In this document: one piece after another, positions 9,501 through 17,207 of the stretch
Numbering within the stretch: the stretch's first letter is position 1
Layout: each line of letters begins with the position of its first letter
Assembly (NCBI GenBank): GCA_003024985.2
Contig: PXIH01S0000026.1
Source: Euperipatoides rowelli
Taxonomy: Eukaryota; Onychophora; Udeonychophora; Euonychophora; Peripatopsidae
DNA: 17,207 bases
Strand: one strand, 5' to 3'
Translations under genes and position numbers: made by a program
The notes under the pieces: model-generated
The model's input: the letters and a program-made list of their open reading frames with translations, nothing else
Told to the model about the DNA's origin: nothing
Database searches by the model: none

Positions 9501-9694
9501 TAACTTTGGCGGAGAAATAGGTGGGGTGCTTTTTGATGGCATTCTACGGTAATATTTTTATTGTCATTCTACTTTACATCTTAATATATACTGTAATTTT
9601 TTTTTTGTTTTATTTTATGTGTTTCTTTTTTTTGTGGAGGGCGGTTGGGGTAATGCTTTTAATTAATAATTGTGTTTTTTTGTGTGTTTTTAAG
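6593..9694. other. Intronic stretch without recognised genes
   Basis: This AT-rich intron sequence contains many TACTGTA/TACAGTA words, a GCCGCCATCTTG word at 6845-6856 that matches the YY1/Pho consensus, and a G run near 9244-9253. Open frames of 60-80 codons (for example 8207-8407 and 9059-9301) show no recognisable domain and no splice context. Confidence 0.45.
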
Positions 9695-9894
9695 GACTTA
9701 TATTATTAAACATCAGGCTAACTAAAAGTATTCCGTTTAATCGATTGGGCAAAAATAATGTTTCCATGCTGTGTGTGCTCAATTCTTCCGATTCTAAGAA
9801 TGAAGAACAAAAACCAGTGTCCTTACTGATTCGTGTGAAGACTGCCGAAGCCGCTGACGAACTGCTGTCAAAATTAAATGAATATAAAACATAA
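9695..9894 (+). CDS. Nup50: Nup50 Ran-binding domain, last exon with stop
   Basis: This exon finishes the Ran-binding domain of Nup50. The acceptor is T-rich and ends TTTTTAAG. The first two bases join the G at 2640 to make Gly, so the joined protein reads TDTTSG-LILLNIRLTKS, matching the family pattern (D-T-x-x-G-x-I-L-L-N). Next come RLGKNNVSMLCVLN, where GKNNV is the Nup50 hallmark, an acidic loop (SDSKNEEQK), and VSLLIRVKTAEAADELLSKL, the C-terminal strand and helix, ending in TAA at 9892-9894. The two exons give 104 whole codons before the stop, about the expected domain size. Its codons are more G+C-rich than the flanking DNA. Identification is firm. Confidence 0.93.
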
Positions 9895-9933
9895 TGGTTT
9901 TTTTTGTATCATAAAGCGAAAGTGACTATCATA

Positions 9934-9939
9934 ATTAAA
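9934..9939 (+). terminator. Nup50: Poly(A) signal ATTAAA of Nup50
   Basis: ATTAAA, the commonest variant of AATAAA, lies about 40 bases after the Nup50 stop. A second possible signal, TATAAA, is at 9948-9953. The 3' UTR would be short, with cleavage expected near 9955-9970 in a T-rich context. This is inferred from motif and spacing only. Confidence 0.5.
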
Positions 9940-9954
9940 GTTTGCAGTATAAAA

Positions 9955-10317
9955 TTATGTTGAACATTATTTTATTATTTTAAGACCTTTGACATTCCCT
10001 TAACCACTTCTGTTTACTTTGTTCTCTTTTAATATTTCTCTATTTACTTCAATTTTTCTATTCTTTTTTAAATTGTGTTTTTTTTTTATAAAAAAAATAC
10101 TTATTACTATTAACCCCTTCCACTCCATATCAAAAGACTCATGCTGAATATCCAGATTTTTTTGTTTGTTTGTTATTAATAACAGTTTAATTTTATATAA
10201 AAACAACTTGTCTATCTTTCGAACGATGTGCAACTCAAAATTTTTTAGTAAAATGCCTTATGAAATTTAGTGTGTATGCATACAAACTATACGTCTTTGT
10301 ACAGTATATACAGTATA
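9955..10317. other. Gene-free AT-rich stretch after Nup50
   Basis: Nothing recognisable is seen apart from two adjacent TACAGTATA words at 10299-10317. A minus-strand open frame here consists mostly of Lys, Asn and Ile codons from poly-A/T and has no domain. Confidence 0.4.
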
Positions 10318-10400
10318 TAGGATTGAGTCGATTATCTGGTTAACTTGTCCAACCGAATAGGCAAAAACCGGTAATAATTTTATCACATTGTTAATTTTAT
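10318..10400. repeat. Dispersed repeat, copy 1 (CAAAAACCGGT family)
   Basis: The block GATTGAGTCGATTATC...GGTTAAC...ACCGAATAGG-CAAAAACCGGT-AATAATTTTATCACA recurs at 16894-16970 with a few changes. A 17-bp unit (TTAATTTTATCACATTG) is partly doubled here. The shorter word GCAAAACCGGTAA also sits at 11568-11579, right against the left end of the large transposon. The repeat class is unknown. Confidence 0.7.
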
Positions 10401-11581
10401 CACATTGTTAACCATCCTAAATTATACTTAATATTACTAATTCTCCCTTTATTTACACAAAAGCAATTGACTAACTCATAGTTATATTAAAAATTAATTT
10501 ATCTTTGCATTAAAATAATAAAATCACAACTTTACTTAGAATGTCTTATTTTCTTATTTCATATCATAATCGTACACTAGCCTCAATACCTGCTATACTT
10601 CCATGACTAGTCTAAATCATTAGTGTTAAGAAAACATGTAAGTGCATTTTTAATAAACAAATATTTAAATTTTTTTGAAAAATTCAATTAGAATTTCAAT
10701 TGAATTTTACCTTCCTTATAAGCCTTCCTTATAAGCCTAGCGAATAAGCCTGTTACACGGGCATCCAACTTTTCTTTTGTTTAAGACATTCCACGGGCAT
10801 AAAACATTTTTTGGTTGAAGCCCGTTACCGATTTTTATTTATTTATTTTTTTATCTAAGAGAAAACACCACTTAAAGTTTATAATAGTTTCCGCGCCAAT
10901 TAAGGTTAGAGATTTTCGATAATAGGCGTTTAAAATTTAAATTAAATTTGAAAACATCCGAGTTGATAAATAAAATAAAGTGTTTTCCAAAAGATGTTTG
11001 TAGTATAGCCAAATTGATATTAAAATTTAAATGTTTTTGTTAAGATTTCAAACATTCTTAGAGAATATATTTTTAATGCAAATTAAAATATTAAAACTGT
11101 TTAAGTTTTATTTTCAACGTACTTTTATTTGTTTTGAGTAGTTTTTATAAAAACATTCGACTGTAAATAAAAATAATAATCGCTAGTGAACTGATCTACA
11201 ATCTGATTGGTCTGGGATCGAGCTAGTGCTCATTTAACAGCTCGTCTCATCTTCACGTAAGAATGTAAGATTACTGCCAAAACCGACAAATTGTTTTCAT
11301 GTGATTATCATGATTTTTTTTTTTTTTTTTTTAAATGCTGGCTACTAACAAAATCTGAACAAATTATATAATTTTAAATAAAAAATCAAACTATTATGCA
11401 ATACAATAACTTGAGGAATTTAAAAATTAGGATATTTTTTATTTGCAAATATTTGCGATACTGTCATTTTAAGCTTATTCGTCGCTTCCAATTTCAAATT
11501 ATACATTAGTGAAATTAAAAATTTTCAAGTATATTTTTTAAATTTATTTATTGCATTTTACATTAAGCAAAACCGGTAAGA
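10401..11581. other. Intergenic stretch with small repeats, no gene seen
   Basis: Two exact copies of CCTTCCTTATAAG stand in tandem at 10710-10735. An imperfect inverted repeat (GTTACACGGGCATCCAAC against GGTTGAAGCCCGTTAC) spans about 10751-10829. The rest is AT-rich with no credible exon. The two large repeat families either side suggest this is transposon-rich intergenic DNA. Confidence 0.45.
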
Positions 11582-11838
11582 TAGGAGCTAGTGCCCATAA
11601 AAAATGCTCCGAACCTTGTTTTGGAGTATATATAAAGTTTTTTTACTGTTTTCTAACCTTTTTGACCTGCTGAATCCAAATCCATTGAGTGTCAGTCACT
11701 AATCCTTGAGCATTCTCCACAAAATGGCTGAATCCAAAATGAATGCTATTCTGCTAGTGCAATGTCAGTTTTTCTTATAGCTATATTTTTGATGCGGTTT
11801 TGAATTGTGAATCGCACTAAATTTTGGTTAATTTTTTT
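11582..11838 (+). repeat. Left terminal inverted repeat of the transposon
   Basis: It begins TAGGAGCTAGTG and contains GAACCTTGTTTTGG, TTTTTGACCTGCTGAATCC, CCTTGAGCATTCTCCACA and GGTTTTGAATTGTGAATCGC. Each has a reverse-complement partner in 15635-15986. It lacks the second, oppositely facing arm that the right end has. Confidence 0.8.
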
Positions 11839-12006
11839 AATGAAATTCGTCAGAATATTATTACTATTTTAATTTATCATAGCGTTCATTATGGCATTTC
11901 ATCCACTATTTAGAAGTATTGCATGCTTAATGAAGAACAAGGAAAGTTTCAAAATTACACAAACAATTATTTATTACAAGATTGCACAAAACTATATTGG
12001 GCTTTT

Positions 12007-12012
12007 TTTATT
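12007..12012 (-). terminator. Poly(A) signal AATAAA of the transposon gene
   Basis: AATAAA on the minus strand starts 22 bases after the last in-frame stop (12035-12037) of the cysteine-rich tail. The placement fits the 3' end of the transposon-encoded transcript. Confidence 0.5.
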
Positions 12013-12034
12013 CTAATTCTTCATAAATATCACT

Positions 12035-12139
12035 TTAATATACAGTAATTGAATAATTCAAACATTCGATTCCCTTACAAGAACAGAAACCACTGCATGA
12101 CATGGACATTTTTCTACAGGAACACAATGCACTTTTACA
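12035..12139 (-). pseudogene. Cysteine-rich CXC-like tail of the transposon protein
   Basis: An open stretch of 34 codons plus TAA reads CKSALCSCRKM-SMSCSGFCSC-KGIECLN. The spacing C-x4-C-x-C-R-K-x4-S-C-x3-C-x-C resembles the tesmin/TSO1 CXC zinc-binding motif, which binds DNA in host regulators. It follows the XPG-like region after one frame change near 12140. In the remembered family, proteins likewise end in such a tail, so this is probably the true C-terminus. Confidence 0.65.
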
Positions 12140-12414
12140 TCCTGATCAAATTGAGAATTTCACTTGGCGCAGCTTGTTGTCCTTGGATGACTTTTACGGG
12201 TTGTAACTTATTTCCCAGTTTTCCCAGTCGTAACCTAATGGATTGAGAGAAGGTGATGAAGGTGAAGCAGCAGATTTCCATAACATTGTTTGGTAATGTG
12301 AACGGTTGCAGTAGGGATGGATTCCAGAATCAGTAGGTGGTAAGTTACTTAGCTTTGATGATACATACCGCTTTCCTCCAAGCTTCAGTTGAAATATAGT
12401 TTAACGTAAATTGT

Positions 12415-12687
12415 TCAACGGTAATTCACTCTCTTGCCGGCCATATAGAGTGGACATAAATTTACAGTAGATGCTGACATTGTTACATCGTCAATTGATG
12501 TTATTGGATCACCAAGGTTAATTTTGTCTTTGTATGAACTCAGCTTTTTCACAACCGTCGCCTTTCCAATGCCGGAAATCAGAGATACAGTATCACATCC
12601 AGTTAATGCATGTGCTGCCAAAAGATTTGGCATGATCGCTTCATGTTTCTTGACAACCTCATTAACGTTAATGCAACTCTGACCCAC
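12415..12687 (-). pseudogene. FEN1/XPG-like nuclease block of the transposon protein
   Basis: This is the longest clean part of the C-terminal half (90 codons, numbered from ATG 12687). LLAAHALTGCDTVS (22-35) followed by GIGKATVVKKL (39-49) parallels the FEN1/XPG core, where LLGCDY supplies a metal-binding Asp and the GIG turn starts the helix-two-turn-helix that grips DNA. Asp32 and GIGK (39-42) are intact. Upstream, in another frame, THKEADVI (about 12795-12770) resembles the acidic HEEAD motif of the same fold. The nuclease role is inferred from these motifs; no catalytic set is intact in one frame. Confidence 0.6.
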
Positions 12688-12981
12688 TGAGCATCCTTCT
12701 CTGGTTAACTAATATCTTGATGCATTTCACCACTTTTTTCATGTTGATGCGCCAAGATACATATGACAGGCAATTATTACATCTGCTTCTTTGTGAGTAA
12801 CAGCAATCTTTTGAGGACCTTTTCCAATTTTGATCGTGAAACAATCTTTACCAGTTACTATTACCGTTTGACTTGGAATAACTTGCATTGAGCATAGCCT
12901 ATTTACAATGAACTTTATAATCTATTCCTTATTGGATGTCACTTTCAATATGATGTCTCTGTTAGATAGTGAACAATCCTC

Positions 12982-13059
12982 AGCAAGCGGAAACATGCGA
13001 GTAAAGCCTTTCACTTGTGTAGCAAACTGAAACATGCGACTAAAGCCTTTCACTTATGT
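12982..13059. repeat. 39-bp tandem duplication inside the transposon gene
   Basis: Positions 12982-13020 and 13021-13059 are near-identical 39-mers, both containing AAACATGCGA-(G/C)-TAAAGCCTTTCACTT. The unit is a multiple of three and adds 13 codons (VKGF(S/T)RMF repeated) without changing frame. It falls between the VFDRY and VTGKD blocks of the pseudogene. Confidence 0.92.
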
Positions 13060-15546
13060 GGATCGACATAGTGATTTTGTACTTAATTCCTAGTATCTGT
13101 CAAAAACAATGTGTGCTACTGGTATATTTTATATGTGTCAATTAATGTGTTTTTCTACAGCATCTATGTAATAAATGACATTTGATGGATTCGCCGGCCA
13201 AGACACATTCTACAATATAGCACATGCATCAAGAAATGATAACATATGGGCAGATTTACCTTGTACCCCACATTCTACTTGTAGCATTGATTTCAATTTT
13301 GACTTATTTGGATCTCTCATCCTGCCATCATCGTAAAAAAGGTGGTTGAATGTGGGGCCAGTTCAAAACTGAACAAGGTCTTTAAGGTGATTGACTCCTT
13401 TGATGATGCCATTATTCCCATCACTCTACCATATATAAATCCTGTATTCAATATTTGCTGTAACTTGCCAATTTTAGTCGTATTTTTAGTTAGTGATGCC
13501 ATTGTCTTAACCATCTTGTAATGTTTGGTGGAATGCTTGGGGCCACTCCCGCTCATATTTTGCCAATTTTAACTGAGTCTTGTACATTTAGGGAAGTGTC
13601 ATCAATCACAAGCCCAGAGTGAATATTATCACTCTCTTCTCCAGTTGCCTGCTGCTGTCTAGTGCATCAATGCACTTTGCAAGTGATTGAAGAATACTTT
13701 TCCCATCTTTCACATCAGCAATAATACAGGCATGGCGTTCCTCTGCATGGAATGTGACAACACATTGCACATCACCATTTTCATTTGACTGCAGATCACT
13801 TTATTTTTCCAAAAATTTCAAATGATAGGATCCAAATAGCAGTAGTAGTTTCACTGTGAGTTTTGCCAACAAGACCTGATGCCCTGTGACCGAAGCACAT
13901 GTAGGTACTTTCAATAAACGTATCTGACCACACAGCATTCCATAATCCATCACGACACATCACATGTTCTTCCTCCATAAATTTCTTAGCGTGAGGATGT
14001 AGTCCTTGCATCGAGCGATAGTAAAAAAGTCCATAGCGAGCATAGTTTAAATGGCCGGATGCCAAAAATATTGAATTAGTTTTTCAACATTATACATATG
14101 TAATGACCAATCACCTTCCCTTTCAGCATGAACAAACTCCATTATTATAAGGAAGGTTTATAAAACATTAAACCCACAGCTTTGTAGTTTACTCAAACTA
14201 CTTTGTTCTAACATTGCAATGAGATCTGTTGTACAATTTAAACTACTGTTTTGATTGATTATAGGTCTTAAAAGCTCTTCAGCAACCATGAGCAGGGCTC
14301 GAACATTCAGAGGAAAGTTGTTGCCTTTTGCCACTTAGTATTGTACAGTAGGTACACCTGCAAAGGTTGATTTTAATACATTTCAAGGCTGGTGCCTGCC
14401 ATTAAAATAACTACTCACCAACAATACACATCAACAGGCAATTGAGGAATAAATTTAGAAAACTGGTTTTTATCAACCCAAGTAATATGCACTGCTACAT
14501 GATATAACTTGATAATTTGTGAAGATAGTCCATTCCTGACCTGCTAATTCTGTTAGGCGTTGAGCTTCAACCATGCATGTTTCATAGTGTTTGGCTCAAC
14601 CGGAGTCATGTCTAAATAAAGAGCATAAACAACATTAGTTTTTCTTTTAACTTTGCTACTGCTTTCATGAGCATTCTTCATATTGAAACCACCATATTCA
14701 GGGCATAGTTCATTTTCATTTATTTCTGAAAGAAAGGACTTATCTTTTAAGGTAGCTCTATAATGAGACAATTGCATACTCGCAAGAAATTGAAAGGTCA
14801 GAACGGTGCGGGTCCCATATTGCTCTGGCAAAGGTGGATTTTTCTGTCCATAGAAACGTTTCACATTGACTTCTCCCAGTGACCACTTTTTAGAAGTTCC
14901 TTCTGACAGATTTATATGTTAGATGGTTTGGTTTTTAGTTAGCGTTGTTTCTTGTTGTTCATCAGCTTTCACATGATAGGTGATGATGATAGCAACACCA
15001 TGTGTTGACAATTTCCCATTTTTTGGAGTGTGTTTGAGCATCGAAGTTGTCTGCTGTGACCTGAAAAAGACAACTTCCTTCACAGAGTAGAGATAAATTA
15101 AACCACTCTTTAGCTGATGCAGATGCTGCGGACATACATAAATGTCTAAGTTCTTTATATGATGACGTTACTTCATAATAAGTGATGACACTCTATTAAT
15201 GTTCATTATTTATCCAGGAATGCACCAAGGTATAATTGCAGTAATGTTGTCCTGCCCGTTACTACACTATTAACTATGTGTCCAATCATTGCAATAAGCA
15301 TTGTGCCATTTAGATTAGGCAATATTTTTGCAAGCAATGCCATTAACGTTCCACTGCATTGATTCATAATTTTATCCAGAGATATGTGTAATTTGTATGT
15401 GTTGGGATCAGTCTACTACATTCACTCCTAAACTTCTTAGACAGTTGAGCTATAGATTGACTACATTCCTCGTCTATGTCATTTTCTATATATGAATCTT
15501 GGATGCTAGTGCACTTCTAGAACTATTGATGCACAACTGTTTTAAG

Positions 15547-15986
15547 TTAGAGCTAGTGTGTTATCTGAACTTTGTTTTCGGGTAGCCTATAATGTTTCTC
15601 GGCCTTTTTGATCCGCTGTATCCGAATCTGTTGAAAATTACCCAAAATTTGGTACGGTTTACAATTCAAAACCCAATTTTAAAAAGATCTCCATGTCCAA
15701 TTTTAGTGTTCTATACGTCATTTGATAGTTCTTTTAATTTTATATTAAATAGAATGCACAACTGTTAGGATTGGAAGTAATAAACTTGATTTATAGAAGC
15801 CAAACCAACATTGTGCCAGCCAAAAGGTGGCCAGCTTGGATTCTGCCATTTTGTGGAGAATGCTCAAGGTTTAGCGTCTGGCACTCAACGGATTGGGATT
15901 CAGTGGGTCAAAAGGGTTAGGAAACCATCAAGAAACATACAGTATATACCCCAAAACAAGGTTCAGCTCGCACTAACTAGCTCCTA
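15547..15986. repeat. Right end of the transposon: complete foldback unit
   Basis: Positions 15826-15986 are the right terminal arm, inverse of the left end. Positions 15547-15645 hold a further arm copy in the same direction as the left end (AGAGCTAGTGTG, TTTGTTTTCGGG, TTTTTGATCCGCTG, CCGAATC). The 440-bp block is therefore itself an inverted-repeat unit with its own two ends, like a MITE of the same family. The middle (15646-15825) shares CAATTCAAAACCC with the left arm's inner part. Confidence 0.7.
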
Positions 15987-16213
15987 CTAACAATTTAGAA
16001 ATTAATATACTGTGTCACTAAATATTATAATGTATAGGCTAATATTTATTTTTTCTGTTTCTCAAAGATTTTGGTTGAAAAGCAATACAGCCCATTATAA
16101 TTTTATTGTAGTAAAATGGCCTCTTTATTTCTCAGCTTTTTATTTTTACATTTTAATTTTTATTTTATATTTTTTCTTAAGTTTATATAAAAAATAATAT
16201 AAATTGCAATTAG
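15987..16213. other. AT-rich stretch, no gene
   Basis: It lies just outside the transposon. It is AT-rich with no credible coding frame. A 61-codon open frame here consists of hydrophobic and Lys codons from poly-T/A and is not supported as a gene. Confidence 0.4.
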
Positions 16214-16350
16214 GTTACTGTACTTGGTCCCCAATTAACGATCTTAATTGGTTCCAAAAAAAACTCATGTGCTAATCGAAACATCGCTATTTGGAACCTG
16301 AAATCCCATAAGAAACAAGCCAATAAGCATTAATTGGTTTCAGAATAGCT
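16214..16350. repeat. Dispersed repeat with TTAATTGGTTCC words
   Basis: The pattern TTAATTGGTTCCAAAAA, GTGCTAATCGAAACATCGC, GAACCTGAAATCCCATAAG and TAATTGGTTTCAGAATAGC resembles a repeat I remember as common in invertebrate, especially crustacean, genomes. The TTAATTGGTT word occurs at both ends (about 16244 and 16331). No coding capacity is seen and the class is unknown to me. Confidence 0.5.
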
Positions 16351-16893
16351 CTAAATAAAAAATGTCACATAGTTAATAAAACAAATACTGTACTGTTAAC
16401 TTTAAAAAATAAATAAAAATACGATATGCAGTAAATATTTGCATGAAGTGAGTTGAATTTTTTTTAATAGTCTTTAAGTTAAATTATTCTTTGAATAATA
16501 TTATGAGAGAAAAAAATGATAAAATGAATAATTGTATAATTATTTTTAGTTTTATTAAAGGGGTGAAATACCCCTTTACGAACATTAATTAGGTTACTCG
16601 TTGATTTTTGTTTTTAAAAAAAAAATCTAAAGCTGTTTTTTTTTCTTTTTCGTTCACTCGTAAAAGTAATAAAATTTCCAAACTGTGTAGAACTTCAAGG
16701 GGGAACAGGTCAATAATTGAATACCTCCCCATAATAATGTTACATAATCCATTTTATCAAATTTACAGGAGACACTATAAATCATTTAATTCAACACTTT
16801 CACAAATATGCCTAAAGTTTAATTTCAGATTGTTTAATTACTACTATCTTAATGATACAACAAGTTAACTGGTTACATTTTACATAATATACT
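16351..16893. other. Gene-free AT-rich stretch
   Basis: It contains one small hairpin and an 86-codon open frame with no domain, low complexity and no splice or start context. Nothing else is recognised. Confidence 0.4.
16557..16577. repeat. Small hairpin AAAGGGGT/ACCCCTTT
   Basis: An 8-bp perfect stem with a GAAAT loop in AT-rich DNA. It is too small to interpret beyond noting it. Confidence 0.5.
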
Positions 16894-16970
16894 AGGGTTG
16901 AATCGATTATCAAGGTAACCGGTTAATCTACCGAACAGGCAAAAACCGGTTAGTATTTTATCACAAGGTT
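16894..16970. repeat. Dispersed repeat, copy 2 (CAAAAACCGGT family)
   Basis: Counterpart of 10318-10400: GTTGAATCGATTATC, GGTAACCGGTTAA, ACCGAACAGG-CAAAAACCGGTT and ATTTTATCACAAGG. Further on, 17022-17083 looks like the reverse complement of part of the first copy's right flank (10557-10612), so the two copies may differ by an internal inversion. The remainder to 17207 is AT-rich without a gene. Confidence 0.65.
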
Positions 16971-17207
16971 ATCCCTCCTACTAAATTACAAACTTTTTCA
17001 TTACGAATGAATAAAAGCTCTCGGCTAGTCTATAATTCAACAGGTAATACAGGTAGTATACGATTACGAATTTACGATATGAAGGTTTTTTATTTATTTA
17101 CTGTATGTTGATTTTTTTCTTTAATTCTTGAAGTTTATGAAAAAAATTTATTCTATTAAAAAAACAATCCCAATGTATGTACAGTATTATAATATATAGC
17201 CTTATGT

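Larger units (their letters stand above)
2641..9694 (+). other. Nup50: Intron of Nup50, about 7 kb, rich in mobile DNA
   Basis: It starts GTAAATAT and ends in a T-rich tract plus TTTTTAAG. It joins two halves of one Ran-binding domain in the right phase (TCA G|GA CTT). Inside are the GGGGAGACTTGATCC element (2661-4175) with its nested hAT MITE, two perfect hairpins, a polypurine/G run at 6541-6592 and one undetermined base at 4716. Its first element starts only about 20 bp after the donor. Confidence 0.88.
12035..15516 (-). pseudogene. Transposon protein pseudogene with FEN1/XPG-like and CXC regions
   Basis: The translated fragments together match, from memory, a large multi-copy uncharacterised invertebrate protein of roughly 1,000-1,200 residues. 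Blocks in order (right to left): SGTLMALLAKILPNLN (about 15370-15320); LCEGSC then TADNFDAQ (about 15085-15035); MKRFYGQKNPP to DMTPVEPNTMKHAW (14864-14553); GQEWTIFT and HITWVDKNQF (about 14540-14440); FPLNVRALLMVAEELLRP (about 14315-14260); HLNYARYGLFYYRSM and LWNAVWSDTFIEST (14065-13796); KIGKLQ...GFIYGRVMG (13556-13317); VFDRY, VTGKDCF and THKEADVI (about 13110-12770); HALTGCDTVS...GIGKATVVKKL (12687-12415); LPPTDSGIHPYCN; and a Cys-rich tail (12139-12035). Stops occur near 15208, 14918, 14553, 13074, 13050, 12726, 12415 and 12200, with frame changes near 15375, 15185, 15020, 14495 and 12140. There is no intact product. Confidence 0.75.
11582..15986 (-). mobile_element. TIR-flanked DNA transposon carrying a decayed XPG-like/CXC gene
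   Basis: The ends are inverted copies: TAGGAGCTAGT at 11582 and ACTAGCTCCTA ending at 15986. The similarity continues inward for about 160 bp at roughly four matches in five by eye, including CCTTGAGCATTCTCCACA and its complement, and more loosely to 11838 on the left and 15635 on the right. TA at both edges could be the target duplication. Between the arms lies one minus-strand gene relic (12035-15516) with a poly(A) signal. The superfamily is not certain. Academ elements are a candidate because some are known to carry an XPG-type nuclease, but the TIR and target site have not been matched to that group. The copy is clearly dead. Confidence 0.75.

Noticed and set aside
10888-10900. TTTCCGCGCC (E2F-like) next to CCAAT
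   Set aside because: An attractive motif pair, but no exon or start codon follows on either strand, so a promoter cannot be supported.
12049-12246. 65-codon plus-strand open frame
   Set aside because: It is the shadow of the minus-strand cysteine-rich tail and preceding block of the transposon gene, which matches better.
16608-16868. 86-codon plus-strand open frame near the right edge
   Set aside because: Composition is that of AT-rich random sequence and no domain or splice site supports it.

Overview
The window is AT-rich eukaryotic nuclear DNA from an animal, most likely an invertebrate and probably an arthropod. Coding sequence is split by spliceosomal introns and surrounded by decayed transposons. 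There are no bacterial operons, ribosome binding sites or dense ORFs. A decapod-like crustacean is my tentative guess. It rests on a marked excess of TACTGTA/TACAGTA words, scattered TAGGCCTA-like words, and a dispersed repeat at 16214-16350 that resembles ones I remember from crustacean genomes. A search would have to confirm this.

Layout. Positions 1-500 are AT-rich with a strong palindrome at 242-274. Positions 490-605 look like a small promoter, with a perfect CRE site (TGACGTCA). It leads into a THAP zinc-finger exon (657-830, possible start codon at 606) that seems degenerate: the third zinc cysteine is Phe, and a stop codon sits directly against a perfect splice donor. Positions 832-1442 hold a pair of direct repeats flanking a MITE.

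The one clearly functional host gene is the 3' end of Nup50, a nuclear-basket nucleoporin. Its Ran-binding domain is carried by two plus-strand exons, 2525-2640 and 9695-9894 (stop at 9892), separated by a 7,054-bp intron with consensus ends and matching phase. The 5' exons are not recognised here and probably lie upstream. The intron contains a roughly 1.5-kb element ending in GGGGAGACTTGATCC-type inverted repeats (2661-4175), with a hAT-type MITE (3377-3650, perfect 8-bp target duplication) nested in it, and two perfect hairpins.

After a short 3' UTR, 9955-11581 is mostly featureless AT-rich DNA with repeat fragments. Positions 11582-15986 form a TIR-flanked DNA transposon of about 4.4 kb. 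On the minus strand it carries a decayed gene (about 15516 to 12035) for a large protein of roughly 1,150 codons. Recognisable blocks run from an N-terminal ADNFD region to a FEN1/XPG-like GCD...GIGK block and a cysteine-rich CXC tail, followed by AATAAA. Stops and frameshifts break it many times. Its right end is itself a complete foldback unit with an extra copy of the terminal arm. Positions 15987-17207 hold two more dispersed repeats.

The parts do not work together as a pathway. The window is one host gene end, one possible THAP gene relic and several layers of mobile DNA. The most novel material is the XPG/CXC transposon and the GGGGAGACTTGATCC element.
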